Below the pieces are notes generated by a model. It was given only the letters and a program-made list of their open reading frames with translations, searched no databases and was not told where the DNA came from. Below, in pieces: positions 40,923 through 50,724 of a stretch of 64,000 nt of DNA. Made by a program: the position numbers and the translations under genes. Each line of letters starts with the position of its first letter. The stretch's first letter is position 1. The DNA is from Eubacterium sp. (GTDB taxonomy: Bacteria; Bacillota; Clostridia; Lachnospirales; Lachnospiraceae): assembly GCA_021769425.1 (NCBI GenBank), contig JAETSX010000001.1, positions 1 to 64,000 of the forward strand. The letters run 5' to 3'.

Positions 40923-43580
40923 TTAGAGCTGACCCTCCAGAACAGTTTTCGCTTCCTTGATGGCCTCAGGAATTCCTGCCGGATTCTTGCCGCCGGCCTG
41001 TGCCATGTTGGGACGTCCGCCGCCCCCGCCTCCTACTTTTCCTGCAATAGCCTTGATTAAATTGCCTGCATGAGCGCCTTTCTTCATCGCTTCCTCCGTG
41101 GCCATGGCAATCAGGTTCACCTTGCCGTCTTTTTCGGAGGCAAGCACCACCACGCCTTCGCCCAGCTGCTCTTTTAACTGATCGCCCAAATCCCGCAATC
41201 CGTTCATATCCACTCCTGCAACGCTGGAAGCCAAAAGCTTAATGCCTTTTACCTCTGTCACCTGGTTCATCACATCGCCCAGGGCATTCTGAGCCGCCTT
41301 GCTCTTTAAAGATTCATTCTCACTCTGCAGCGATTTCAGATCTGCCATAAGATGCTCTAATTTCTCTACCAGCCCTGCCGGATTAGTCTTTACTGTTTTG
41401 GCCGCCGCATGAAGAGTTTCTTCCAATTTATCATAATATTCAAACACTGCCTTGGAGGTCAGCGCTTCAATTCGGCGCATGCCGGCTGCCACTCCTGACT
41501 CAGATATAATCTTAAAGGCGCTGATACTGCTGGTATTTTCCACATGGGTTCCTCCACACAGTTCTACGGAGAAATCTCCCATCTTCACTACCCGGACAGA
41601 ATCGCCGTATTTTTCGCCGAATAATGCCATAGCTCCCGTCTTTTTTGCTTCTTCTAAGCTCATCACTTCCGTTACAACCGGAAGGGAAGCTGCAATTTTC
41701 TCATTGACAATGGCTTCTGTCCGCGCAATTTCTTCCGGTGTCATAGCCGCAAAGTGAGAAAAGTCAAACCGAAGCCTGTCCGCATTCACATCGGAACCAT
41801 GCTGCTCCACATGGGTGCCCAGCACTTCCCGAAGAGCCTTCTGCAGCAGATGGGTGGCGCTGTGGTTCCTTCCAATCAGCCCCCGCTGTTCTTCTGCCAC
41901 GGACAGTTCCACGGTATCGCCTGTTTTAAACATTCCCAGAGTCACTATGCCCACATGGCCGATCCGTCCGCCCCGCAGATGGATGACATCCTCTACCCGA
42001 AATTCATTCTCTCCGGCACGGATTACGCCTGTGTCAGCATTCTGCCCTCCCATGGTAGCATAGAAAGGCGTTTCTTTTACAATAATCGTCCCCCGCTCTC
42101 CGTCGGACAATGCCTCTGTCAATTCTGTTTCCGTGGTTAATACCGTAATCTCTGAACTGTGCAAAAGCCTGTCATATCCCACGAATTCTGTGGTAACCGA
42201 AGGGTCAATTTCATCGTACACGGTAGCGTCCGCACCCATGTAATTGGTTTCTTTCCTTGCATTTCTGGCTTTGTTCCTCTGATCTTCCATGCAGCTGCGA
42301 AATCCCTCTTCGTCGATGGAAAATCCTTTTTCCTCCAGGATTTCCTGCGTCAGATCCACCGGGAATCCGTAGGTGTCATACAGCTTAAAGGTATTTTCTC
42401 CCGACAATACCTTGGTTCCCTCCGCCTGCATTGCTTCCTGCATTTCTGCCAGAATGCTGAGCCCCTGGTCGATGGTCTTGTCAAATTTCTCTTCTTCCTG
42501 GGTCAATACTTTAAAAATAAATTCTTTCTTTTCTTCCAGTTCCGGATATCCGTCTTTGCTCTCTGCAATCACTGTGGCGCTTAAGGTTGCAAGGAACTTC
42601 CCGCTGATTCCAAGAAGCCTGCCGTGGCGGGCCGCGCGGCGGATCAGACGGCGGAGCACATAGCCCCGCCCTTCATTGCTGGGCATAATGCCGTCAGAAA
42701 TCATAAAGGTTGCGGAACGCATATGATCTGTAATCAGCCGAATGGACACATCGTCCATGGCGTCTGTCTGATACGTCTTGCCGGACACCTGGCATACCTT
42801 GTCCCGGATTGCCTTCATGGTATCAATATCAAACACGGAATTCACATCCTGAACCACTACCGCCAGACGCTCTAAACCCATGCCCGTATCAATATTTTTA
42901 TTGGCAAGCTCTTCATAATTCCCGTGTCCGTCTCCGTTAAACTGGGTGAATACGTTATTCCACACTTCCATAAAACGGTCGCATTCGCAGCCCACCTTAC
43001 AATCCGGGCTGCCGCAGCCGTAAGCCTCTCCCCTGTCATAATAAATCTCAGAACAGGGGCCGCAGGGGCCTGCGCCGTGCTCCCAGAAATTATCGCATTT
43101 GCCATTTTCATCCCGATAAAACCGGGTAATCTTCTCCGGGGGAACTCCCACTTCCTTCGTCCAGATCTCAAAGGCTTCCTCATCCTCTCCGTAAATGGAG
43201 GGATAGAGCCGCTCCGGTTCCATGCCAATGACCTCTGTCAAAAATTCCCAGCTCCAGGCAATGGCTTCCTTCTTAAAATAATCTCCAAAAGAAAAATTGC
43301 CCAGCATTTCAAAAAAAGTAAGATGTCTTGCCGTCTTTCCTACATTCTCTATATCTCCGGTACGAATACACTTCTGGCAGGTAGTCACGCGTTTTTGGGG
43401 CGGAATCTCCTGTCCGGTAAAATATGGCTTCAGCGGCGCCATACCCGCATTGATAAGCAGCAGGCTGTTATCGTTGTGGGGCACCAGAGAAAAGCTCTTC
43501 ATCGCCAGATGATCCTTGCTTTCAAAAAATTCCAGATACATCCTGCGCAATTCATTTACTCCATACTTCTTCACGACCAA
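40923..43580 (-). CDS. alaS: Alanyl-tRNA synthetase
   Basis: FFESKDHLAMKSFSLVPHNDNSLLLINAGMAPLKPYFTG, RNHSATHLLQKALREVLG, VELCGGTHVENTS, GGGGGGRPNMAQAGG. Confidence 0.98.
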   Translation of the reverse strand: MVVKKYGVNELRRMYLEFFESKDHLAMKSFSLVPHNDNSLLLINAGMAPLKPYFTGQEIPPQKRVTTCQKCIRTGDIENVGKTARHLTFFEMLGNFSFGDYFKKEAIAWSWEFLTEVIGMEPERLYPSIYGEDEEAFEIWTKEVGVPPEKITRFYRDENGKCDNFWEHGAGPCGPCSEIYYDRGEAYGCGSPDCKVGCECDRFMEVWNNVFTQFNGDGHGNYEELANKNIDTGMGLERLAVVVQDVNSVFDIDTMKAIRDKVCQVSGKTYQTDAMDDVSIRLITDHMRSATFMISDGIMPSNEGRGYVLRRLIRRAARHGRLLGISGKFLATLSATVIAESKDGYPELEEKKEFIFKVLTQEEEKFDKTIDQGLSILAEMQEAMQAEGTKVLSGENTFKLYDTYGFPVDLTQEILEEKGFSIDEEGFRSCMEDQRNKARNARKETNYMGADATVYDEIDPSVTTEFVGYDRLLHSSEITVLTTETELTEALSDGERGTIIVKETPFYATMGGQNADTGVIRAGENEFRVEDVIHLRGGRIGHVGIVTLGMFKTGDTVELSVAEEQRGLIGRNHSATHLLQKALREVLGTHVEQHGSDVNADRLRFDFSHFAAMTPEEIARTEAIVNEKIAASLPVVTEVMSLEEAKKTGAMALFGEKYGDSVRVVKMGDFSVELCGGTHVENTSSISAFKIISESGVAAGMRRIEALTSKAVFEYYDKLEETLHAAAKTVKTNPAGLVEKLEHLMADLKSLQSENESLKSKAAQNALGDVMNQVTEVKGIKLLASSVAGVDMNGLRDLGDQLKEQLGEGVVVLASEKDGKVNLIAMATEEAMKKGAHAGNLIKAIAGKVGGGGGGRPNMAQAGGKNPAGIPEAIKEAKTVLEGQL

Positions 43581-43593
43581 TTTCCTCCACTGT

Positions 43594-43740
43594 CTATTTC
43601 TCTTGCTGTGTCATTTCCGCTGCTGTTTTGCTGTCTTTTCTGTCACGCAGTTTCTTTCCCAGAAAAAGTCCGCATCCAGCCACTGCCGCCATAAGTATAA
43701 ACTTCAAGGCATACTGTATCAAACTGGCCAAAAACGTCAT
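43594..43740 (-). CDS. Small single-TM protein (48 aa; absent from the ORF track)
   Basis: MTFLASLIQYALKFILMAAVAGCGLFLGKKLRDRKDSKTAAEMTQQEK*, preceded by aggaggt; directly upstream of alaS. Confidence 0.7.
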   Translation of the reverse strand: MTFLASLIQYALKFILMAAVAGCGLFLGKKLRDRKDSKTAAEMTQQEK

Positions 43741-43816
43741 AAAAGCACCTCCTATCAAGTGTTAATCATATCATATGGCAGGCCGATTTTCAAGAACGGC
43801 CAGGGATAAAACACTT

Positions 43817-44308
43817 TTATTCTGTCAGCGGAACATCTTCCAGCAAATTTTCCCCGTCCGCCGCCGAGGTGGCCAAGGCGTCACACCGTTCATTCATCAC
43901 ATGCCCGTCGTGGCCCTTGACCCAGATAAACCTTACCTGATGCGGCGCCATTGCTTTCAGCAGCGCTTTCCAGAGATCAATATTTTTCACTGGTTTCCCG
44001 TCTGATTTCTTCCAGCCCCTTTTCAGCCAGCCGGACACCCAGTTCTGGTTGAAAGCGTCTACCACATATTTGGAATCGGAATACAATTCCACCTGGCAGG
44101 GCCGGTTCAGTTCCTGCAGACTGCGGATCACTGCCATCAATTCCATGCGGTTGTTGGTGGTTTTTCGATAGCCCGCAGAAATTTCTTTTTTATAGATTTT
44201 CCCTTCCCGATCCATATAGACCAGAACTGCGCCGTAGCCCCCCGGCCCGTCGGGGTTGCCACGGGCGGCGCCGTCTGTATATATTTTTACATCCATATTT
44301 TCAGCCAT
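43817..44308 (-). CDS. rnhA: Ribonuclease HI
   Basis: [64 protein letters not shown]. Confidence 0.95.
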   Translation of the reverse strand: MAENMDVKIYTDGAARGNPDGPGGYGAVLVYMDREGKIYKKEISAGYRKTTNNRMELMAVIRSLQELNRPCQVELYSDSKYVVDAFNQNWVSGWLKRGWKKSDGKPVKNIDLWKALLKAMAPHQVRFIWVKGHDGHVMNERCDALATSAADGENLLEDVPLTE

Positions 44309-44311
44309 TCC

Positions 44312-46000
44312 TTATTTCTGTCCGGTATTTCCCTGTATTTTGATTTTCTTGTAAGTAGAACCATTGAATATGCCCTGTCTCTTACACTTCTTGATGTTAT
44401 TTTTTATAATATAATAAACTTTGGCGTCTCCGGACAGAGAAATTCCGTTTACGGCCATATTGGAAATCTTATTTTTCCCAATGGAAGAAATCGTTCCGCT
44501 CATCGCCACGATTCCGTGCTGCTTGCAGCCTGTGATTTTATTTTCCTGGACTCCCTTAGTTCGGCTTTTTCCGGAACCGATGCTTCCTGCAATTAGCACA
44601 ATTCCGCTCTTATTGATGGTTTTTAAGGTATTCCCGGACACATTGGTAACCTTCGCCTTGTTGATGCAGATTCCGTTCTCACCGGTATTGCTGATGTTAT
44701 TTTTAGAAATATCTTTCAGAGAACAGTCTGCCTTTCCATGGATATCGATAATTGAGATCCCATGCTTTTTCGCTTTATTGATGGTATTCCCGGTAATACT
44801 GGTTACTTTGCCGTCGTCTACGCTGATTCCATTCCATTTTACATTGGTAATTTTATTTCCGGATACTTTCTTTACGGTTCCGCCTCCGATGGAAATTCCA
44901 TGTTTTGCAATATTTTTCAGGGTGTTGTTGGCAATTATTACATTTTTCCCGGAATCTACCATAATTCCATTCTTTTTCATGCCATCTGCCTGATTGCCTT
45001 CAATGATCACTCCATCTGCAACCATCACATGCATTGCAAACTGGTAAGGCCCTTTGATGGTATTATTTTTTACGGTCAGGTTGTTGATGCCGATACAAGT
45101 AATTGCAATTTTTGCCGCCTTGTTTTTGGAGGAGCAGGTAATGGTATTATTGGTAATGGTAATGTCTTCATTCCTGTATGTTCCGTCCTTCGTATGGCGG
45201 TGCTGTCCTACGCCGCAGGGTATGTCGTTGAATTTGTTGTTAGTGATGACCACATTTTTGCAGGAGGTTCCGTCAATGACAGAACCTTTGGCCCAGGGCT
45301 CATTGCCGGTTTTCCATGCTGTCTCAATCTGAATGGCTTCCCTTGCATAAGTATAATTATTTTCCTTGCCTTTCTTATAACGGAATCCGGTAAAGGTACA
45401 TCCGCTGACTTCACCGTTCTTCACGCCCACCAGTTCTAAAATATGGCAGTCATAAGTATTCTTAATGGTACAGTCTTTAATTATAATATTCTCTGCATGG
45501 TCAAAACGGACCACATCTGTTCCTTTGGTAGCCTTAGCCGTATTGCCGCCGTCAATAGTTCCGCCTTCTATGGTGATGTTTTTGGACATATTATATCTTC
45601 CCACAACATCTCTTTTGCTGTTCTGATCCACATTGAACAGGACTTCCCGGTTAATCCAACTGTCCATCCTGTACAGGGTTGCATTTTTGTCAAGGATTAA
45701 ATGGGTATTAGAATACACCCGAAGAGTTTTGTCAATGTTATAAGTTCCTGCCGGAAAATATATGGTAATCTCTCTCTTGGAACCAATGGCCTTATTCAGC
45801 ACACTCTGAATTCCCTTGGAATCAGACGCCTTGTCCTTGGGATTGACTTTTTCTTCTGCATCCGTAACTACGTTATAATCGTAATTGGGCGCAGATGACG
45901 CCTGGACCCGCCCTGTATTCAGCAGCGCTCCTGCGCTTACCAGCACGGCTGCCCACAATCCCAGCTTCCTTTTGATAACTTTCATTTGATCTTTTTTCAT
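44312..46000 (-). CDS. Secreted right-handed parallel beta-helix protein (pectate-lyase/polygalacturonase-like fold)
   Basis: Signal peptide; pectate-lyase_3-like N-term; repeated turns of the type NNTIK..G.H/NGI.I..G.V..I.GN. Confidence 0.8.
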   Translation of the reverse strand: MKKDQMKVIKRKLGLWAAVLVSAGALLNTGRVQASSAPNYDYNVVTDAEEKVNPKDKASDSKGIQSVLNKAIGSKREITIYFPAGTYNIDKTLRVYSNTHLILDKNATLYRMDSWINREVLFNVDQNSKRDVVGRYNMSKNITIEGGTIDGGNTAKATKGTDVVRFDHAENIIIKDCTIKNTYDCHILELVGVKNGEVSGCTFTGFRYKKGKENNYTYAREAIQIETAWKTGNEPWAKGSVIDGTSCKNVVITNNKFNDIPCGVGQHRHTKDGTYRNEDITITNNTITCSSKNKAAKIAITCIGINNLTVKNNTIKGPYQFAMHVMVADGVIIEGNQADGMKKNGIMVDSGKNVIIANNTLKNIAKHGISIGGGTVKKVSGNKITNVKWNGISVDDGKVTSITGNTINKAKKHGISIIDIHGKADCSLKDISKNNISNTGENGICINKAKVTNVSGNTLKTINKSGIVLIAGSIGSGKSRTKGVQENKITGCKQHGIVAMSGTISSIGKNKISNMAVNGISLSGDAKVYYIIKNNIKKCKRQGIFNGSTYKKIKIQGNTGQK

Positions 46001-46048
46001 TTTGCACCTCCGTATGATTTTTTATTATACCGAATAACACGAAAACAA

Positions 46049-46816
46049 TCAACGAGAAATTTCCCCTGGCAGGATTTCCTGATTCTCCCTCTCTACAACA
46101 AGAATTTTCTCCCGCACTGCAGCAATTCGGGGAAGACTGCGGTATTCCTGAATTACCCCATACTCTTTCCACATATGCATAGGCACAATATATTCCGCCT
46201 GCACATGCTCTATGAAATAATCGATCCCCAGATATTTATCCTCTTCCTGTCTGGGATCCAGCGCCACAAAGGCCAGATCTATTTTCCTTTCGGAAAGAAG
46301 ATTAATCTGTTCTTTATAGGTTTTTTCCTGATACTCATTAAATTCTTCCGGCTCTCCTTCCCATCTCCACCAGTTCAAGTCCCCCGCATGGTAAATAGTT
46401 TTACCGGAAACTGTCACAAGAAAGGCCACGCCGCTGTCTGTGGAAAGCAGTGTCTCAACAGTAATACCGCCTATTTCATGGCGTTCCCCCGGCTTGACAT
46501 AGGTGATGCAAGCTTTGATTCCCTCTTCCATCCCCAGCCGTTTCAAGGCGGAATTTCCCAGCTTCTTTTTGATATCTTTGGAAAAAATATAATGGATATT
46601 GGGATAATTCCTGCTCCATTTCAGCGTTTCCGGATCGAAATGATCCTGATGGCTGTGGCTGGAAAACACATATATCGGCATTTCTTTCGGCAATTCCGGC
46701 ATTTTTCCCTGATATATACAGTCTGGAACGCTGTCTCCCCTGCAATAGTCAAAAACCAACGCCTTCCCATCAATTTCCACACAAAAGGCGCTGTGGTGAA
46801 TATAAGTAATCTTCAT
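46049..46816 (-). CDS. Metallo-beta-lactamase-fold hydrolase (UlaG/L-ascorbate-6-P lactonase-like)
   Basis: ITYIHHSAFCVEIDGKALVFDY, SHSHQDHFDPE, IYHAGDLN. Confidence 0.87.
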   Translation of the reverse strand: MKITYIHHSAFCVEIDGKALVFDYCRGDSVPDCIYQGKMPELPKEMPIYVFSSHSHQDHFDPETLKWSRNYPNIHYIFSKDIKKKLGNSALKRLGMEEGIKACITYVKPGERHEIGGITVETLLSTDSGVAFLVTVSGKTIYHAGDLNWWRWEGEPEEFNEYQEKTYKEQINLLSERKIDLAFVALDPRQEEDKYLGIDYFIEHVQAEYIVPMHMWKEYGVIQEYRSLPRIAAVREKILVVERENQEILPGEISR

Positions 46817-46926
46817 TGTTTCCTCCGTTTTCTTCTGGCATTTTGTAAGCTGTTTTTTATTATACTGTAATTTCATCAAAATGTATAGGCAAAATGCAGA
46901 TGCTCCCTGCGGAATCTTTTCTTTTC

Positions 46927-46971
46927 GTTACTGTTCATTCCGACCAGTAACACGCTTCGCAGAACAGTGAC
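46927..46971. repeat. Short intergenic palindromic element
   Basis: gttactgttc / gaacagtgac ends. Confidence 0.45.
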
Positions 46972-47034
46972 CTGTGAACAATAGCTCCTTTTCCATATCG
47001 TGCACAGTTCCCCCCCCTTTTACTTTGACAGAAA

Positions 47035-47066
47035 AATATCCCCCGGCCAAAAGCCCGGGGGATATT
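47035..47066 (-). terminator. Terminator downstream of the flavodiiron protein gene
   Basis: aatatcccccgg-ccaaaag-cccgggggatatt. Confidence 0.8.
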
Positions 47067-47073
47067 AGTTCCA

Positions 47074-48291
47074 TTATTCTTCTTTCATCGAATCAATAAT
47101 CGCATCTGCAAGAGCATCCAGTTCCAGATTCTTATCTGCACCCATGGAAGAAGCGATGCTTAACCTCTCGTTTAAAACTGTCATGTTCTTCATTTCTTCA
47201 TCAATAAACCTCTGCATCAAATCTCCGGATTTGCAGGCCCAGGAACCATTCTCTATCAATGCAAACGTACGGTTCTGCATATTCAGCGCTTTCATATCCA
47301 TCAGGAAATTATGCATCACCGGATAAATGCCCAGGTTATATGTCACAGAAGCCAGCACAATATGGCTGTATTTAAAAGCTTCTGAAATCAGATAGGAAAC
47401 ATGGGTGTTCGACACATCATAAACTGCCACATTAGTGCATCCCTTTTCACAGAGTCTTGCCGCCAATGCCTGTGCCGCCGATTCCGTATTGCCGTACATG
47501 GAAGCATAGGCAATCAAAACACCCTGCTCCTCCGGCTCATACCGGCTCCATTTATCATATTTGTCTATAAAATACCCCAGGTTCTCACGCCAGACGGGGC
47601 CGTGCAGCGGACAGATAAATTTAATCTGGTCTAAAATGCCGGAGGCTTTCTTTAACAGAAGCTGAATATGGGGCCCGTATTTGCCAACGATATTCGTCAG
47701 GTAGCGGCGGGCTTCATCAATCCAGTCACGGTCGAAATCCACTTCATCGGCAAAGAGCTTACCGTCAAGGGCGATAAAAGAACCAAATGCATCTGCGGCA
47801 AACAGTACGCCGTTTGTGGTGTCAAATGTTACCATTGCTTCCGGCCAGTGCACCATGGGAGCCGCTACAAAAGTTACTGTATGATCGCCAAAGCAGTGGG
47901 TATCCCCTTCCGCCACAGTAATGCACTCGTGGAGATCCGGATGGAAGCCGAACTGGCGCATCAGCATAAAGGCTTTCTCACTGGAAATTACTTTTACATC
48001 CGGATAACGAAGCAGGATCTGCTCTACGGAAGCCGCATGATCCGGCTCCATATGATTGATCACCAGCCAATCCAGGGAACGGTCTCCCAGCAGATAATCC
48101 AGGTTTTCCGCAAGCTGGCGGTAAGCCGACCAGTCCACTGTGTCAAACAAAACCGTTTCTTTATCCATCAGCAGATATGCATTATAGCTTACACCCTGCG
48201 GAATCGGATGAATATTCTCAAATAGATGAAGCCTGTGATCATTGGCTCCCACCCAGTACAAATCTTCGGTTACTTTCCGTACACAATACAT
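47074..48291 (-). CDS. Flavodiiron protein (A-type flavoprotein, FprA-like)
   Basis: Diiron ligands NHMEPDHA, PMVHWPEAM, FAADAFGS, CPLHGPVW; flavodoxin domain IAYASMYGNTESAA. Confidence 0.94.
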   Translation of the reverse strand: MYCVRKVTEDLYWVGANDHRLHLFENIHPIPQGVSYNAYLLMDKETVLFDTVDWSAYRQLAENLDYLLGDRSLDWLVINHMEPDHAASVEQILLRYPDVKVISSEKAFMLMRQFGFHPDLHECITVAEGDTHCFGDHTVTFVAAPMVHWPEAMVTFDTTNGVLFAADAFGSFIALDGKLFADEVDFDRDWIDEARRYLTNIVGKYGPHIQLLLKKASGILDQIKFICPLHGPVWRENLGYFIDKYDKWSRYEPEEQGVLIAYASMYGNTESAAQALAARLCEKGCTNVAVYDVSNTHVSYLISEAFKYSHIVLASVTYNLGIYPVMHNFLMDMKALNMQNRTFALIENGSWACKSGDLMQRFIDEEMKNMTVLNERLSIASSMGADKNLELDALADAIIDSMKEE

Positions 48292-48311
48292 AGATTCGTT
48301 CCTCCTCTCTG

Positions 48312-50228
48312 TTAGGCCTCAATAAACTGTTCTTTGCCTTCTGCACATTCCGGACATACCCAGTCTTCCGGCAATTTCTCAAACAAAGTTCCAGGTACGA
48401 TTTCCGCGTCTTCATCGCCGACTTCCGGAATGTATTCATATCCGCAGCCGCCGCATACATAACGTTTGCCAATAGGTTCCGGCTTTGGAACAGGAGGACG
48501 TTTCATCTTCACCATAGGAGGCGCAGGCTGTTTCTCTCCGGCGCCAAGAGCCTCTGTAAGAAGCGGAAGAATCTCTGCCACATCTCCCACGATTCCATAA
48601 TCGCAGTTTTTGAAAATGGGGGCGTTGCCGTTCCTATTGATGGCCACAATTGCAGACGCGTCTTTGATTCCCTTTAAATGCTGGATAGCTCCGGAAATGC
48701 CGCAGGCAATATAGAGATTGCCTTTGAATTTCTGTCCAGACATTCCCACATAACGGTTCAGCGGCACATATTTTAACGTCTCTGCAACCGGACGGGAGGA
48801 ACCGATAGCCGCCCCTGCCGCTTTCGCCAGATCTTCAATCAGCTTCATATTCTCTTTGCTTCCGATTCCTTTTCCGGCGGAAACTACCCGTTCTGCCTGT
48901 GCGATAGGCGTATCTATGGGAATGCCTACGGTGAAGTCATGTCCGTCTTTTCTCAATGCTTCCGCCAGTGCCTCTACCCGCTCTTTGGCTCCGCCTTCTT
49001 TAAAAATCTTGCCTTTGCGCACGCCTGTAATGGGCGCTGGTTTCTTTGCTGTCGAACGGCTGCCGCCTCCGCCGGAGCTCTTTTTCATTCTTCCGATAAT
49101 GTGAGAAGCAATGACGACACGCTGAATCTCATTGGTTCCTTCATAAATAGTGGTAATCTTCGCATCCCGGTACATCCGCTCCACATCCATGCCCTTTAAG
49201 AAACCAGTGCCGCCGAAAATCTGCACTGCATCATTGGTTACTTCCAGCGCAATATCGGATGCATACATCTTTGCCATGGCAGCTTCCATAGAATAAGAAC
49301 TGTGAGCTTCCTTTAATTCCGCTGCGGAATAAACCAGAAATCTTGCACAGCGAAGCTTGGTGGCCATATCAGCCAGTTTAAATGAAATGCCCTGCTGCGC
49401 GGCAATGGGCCTTCCGAACTGAATGCGCTCTTTCGCATAGTCAAGGGCCTGTTCGTATGCTCCCTGGGCAATGCCAAGAGCCTGCGCGGCAATGCCGATG
49501 CGTCCGCCGTCTAAGGTGGACATTGCAATCTTAAATCCTTCTCCTTCTTTGCCCAGCAGGTTTTCCTTGGGAACCTTCACGTCATTAAAAATCAGTTCCG
49601 CCGTGGTGGAGGACCGTATGCCCAGTTTGTCGTAATGGTCGCCGAATTCAAAGCCTTCCCATCCTTTTTCCACAATAAAAGCAGAAATTCCGCGGGTTCC
49701 TATATCCGGCGTTGTCACTGCAAATACCACATATGTATCAGCTTTCGGCGCATTGGTGATAAATATCTTGCCGCCGTTTAACAGATAATAATCTCCTTTG
49801 TCAATGGCCGTCGTCTCTGTTCCTCCAGCATCGGATCCTGCATTGGGCTCCGTTAAACCGAAGGCTGCAATCTTTTCGCCCTTTGCCAGAGGAACCAGAT
49901 ATTTCTTCTTCTGCTCCTCATTGCCGTATGCAAAAATCGGAAACGACCCCAGGGAAACATGTGCAGAAAGAATTACGCCTGATCCGCCGTCTACCCGGGC
50001 AAGCTCTTCCACGGCAATGGCATAGCTTAAAATGTCAAGCCCTGATCCGCCGTACTCTTTGGGATAGGGAATTCCCATAAGCCCCATTTCTCCAAGCTTT
50101 TTCACTGCTTCGTCCGGGAAACGGTTTTCCTGGTCTAAGGAAAATGCAATGGGTTTGATTTCCTCTTCGGCAAAGGAGCGAATCTTTGCCCGTAACTGCT
50201 CATGCTCTGCTGCTGTCTGGAATAACAT
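48312..50228 (-). CDS. Acyl-CoA dehydrogenase - EtfA C-terminal FAD domain - rubredoxin fusion protein
   Basis: ACAD ([25 protein letters not shown]...[35 protein letters not shown]), EtfA C-term ([38 protein letters not shown]...[27 protein letters not shown]), rubredoxin ([43 protein letters not shown]); start at 50228. Confidence 0.95.
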   Translation of the reverse strand: MLFQTAAEHEQLRAKIRSFAEEEIKPIAFSLDQENRFPDEAVKKLGEMGLMGIPYPKEYGGSGLDILSYAIAVEELARVDGGSGVILSAHVSLGSFPIFAYGNEEQKKKYLVPLAKGEKIAAFGLTEPNAGSDAGGTETTAIDKGDYYLLNGGKIFITNAPKADTYVVFAVTTPDIGTRGISAFIVEKGWEGFEFGDHYDKLGIRSSTTAELIFNDVKVPKENLLGKEGEGFKIAMSTLDGGRIGIAAQALGIAQGAYEQALDYAKERIQFGRPIAAQQGISFKLADMATKLRCARFLVYSAAELKEAHSSYSMEAAMAKMYASDIALEVTNDAVQIFGGTGFLKGMDVERMYRDAKITTIYEGTNEIQRVVIASHIIGRMKKSSGGGGSRSTAKKPAPITGVRKGKIFKEGGAKERVEALAEALRKDGHDFTVGIPIDTPIAQAERVVSAGKGIGSKENMKLIEDLAKAAGAAIGSSRPVAETLKYVPLNRYVGMSGQKFKGNLYIACGISGAIQHLKGIKDASAIVAINRNGNAPIFKNCDYGIVGDVAEILPLLTEALGAGEKQPAPPMVKMKRPPVPKPEPIGKRYVCGGCGYEYIPEVGDEDAEIVPGTLFEKLPEDWVCPECAEGKEQFIEA

Positions 50229-50361
50229 AACATTACCTCCTTTTCTATATGCCAATATTTTATTAATTACCGAACTATTGTTTCTTGCATTTTTGCTAAT
50301 TTTAATATAGCAAATATAAGATTTTTTGTCAATTCTTCTATACAATGCTTTTGAAATTTTC

Positions 50362-50503
50362 GTAACAGTTCAGCCCAGGACTTTGCACTTGCTGCAAAGT
50401 CCGTAAGAATGTGTAGATTGAGCCAGGAATCCAGCCCTTTGCTGAAAGCAAACTTTAAATGGGCTGGATTCGGTAACAGTGAAGGCAAAGGCTGAACTGT
50501 TAC
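50362..50503. repeat. 142-bp palindromic intergenic element with 14-bp perfect terminal inverted repeats
   Basis: gtaacagttcagcc / ggctgaactgttac; internal hairpins ggactttgca-cttgc-tgcaaagtcc, gaatccagccc/gggctggattc, tttgct-gaa-agcaaa. Confidence 0.85.
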
Positions 50504-50652
50504 AAATTTTCTTTTTTTTCAAAAAATGCTGAATTCGTGATAGAAGTTTAAAAGAGTGCACAGCTAAATATTCTTTTCCGCTCCTGCTTAATCTGTTGCT
50601 CTCTTTTCATAACCGGGTACTCTCATAACACAAAAATCAGGAGTGCACAAAA

Positions 50653-50696
50653 AGGATGCGAATCCCTCAGACAAAACTCTGTGGGATTCGCATCCT
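50653..50696 (-). terminator. Terminator downstream of the FliD-like gene
   Basis: 14-bp stem aggatgcgaatccc / gggattcgcatcct. Confidence 0.8.
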
Positions 50697-50724
50697 GTAG
50701 CTTCTTATCTTTTCCTGAAACAGA

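Noticed and set aside
43581-43816. T-box leader for alaS
   Set aside because: No GGTGGNACCGCG-type motif found; the interval is largely filled by a small ORF.
44762-45439. 225-aa plus-strand ORF opposite the beta-helix gene
   Set aside because: Antisense to a repetitive coding frame, which naturally generates long mirror ORFs.
45986-46870. 294-aa plus-strand ORF opposite the MBL-fold gene
   Set aside because: Antisense to a gene with intact metal-binding motifs.
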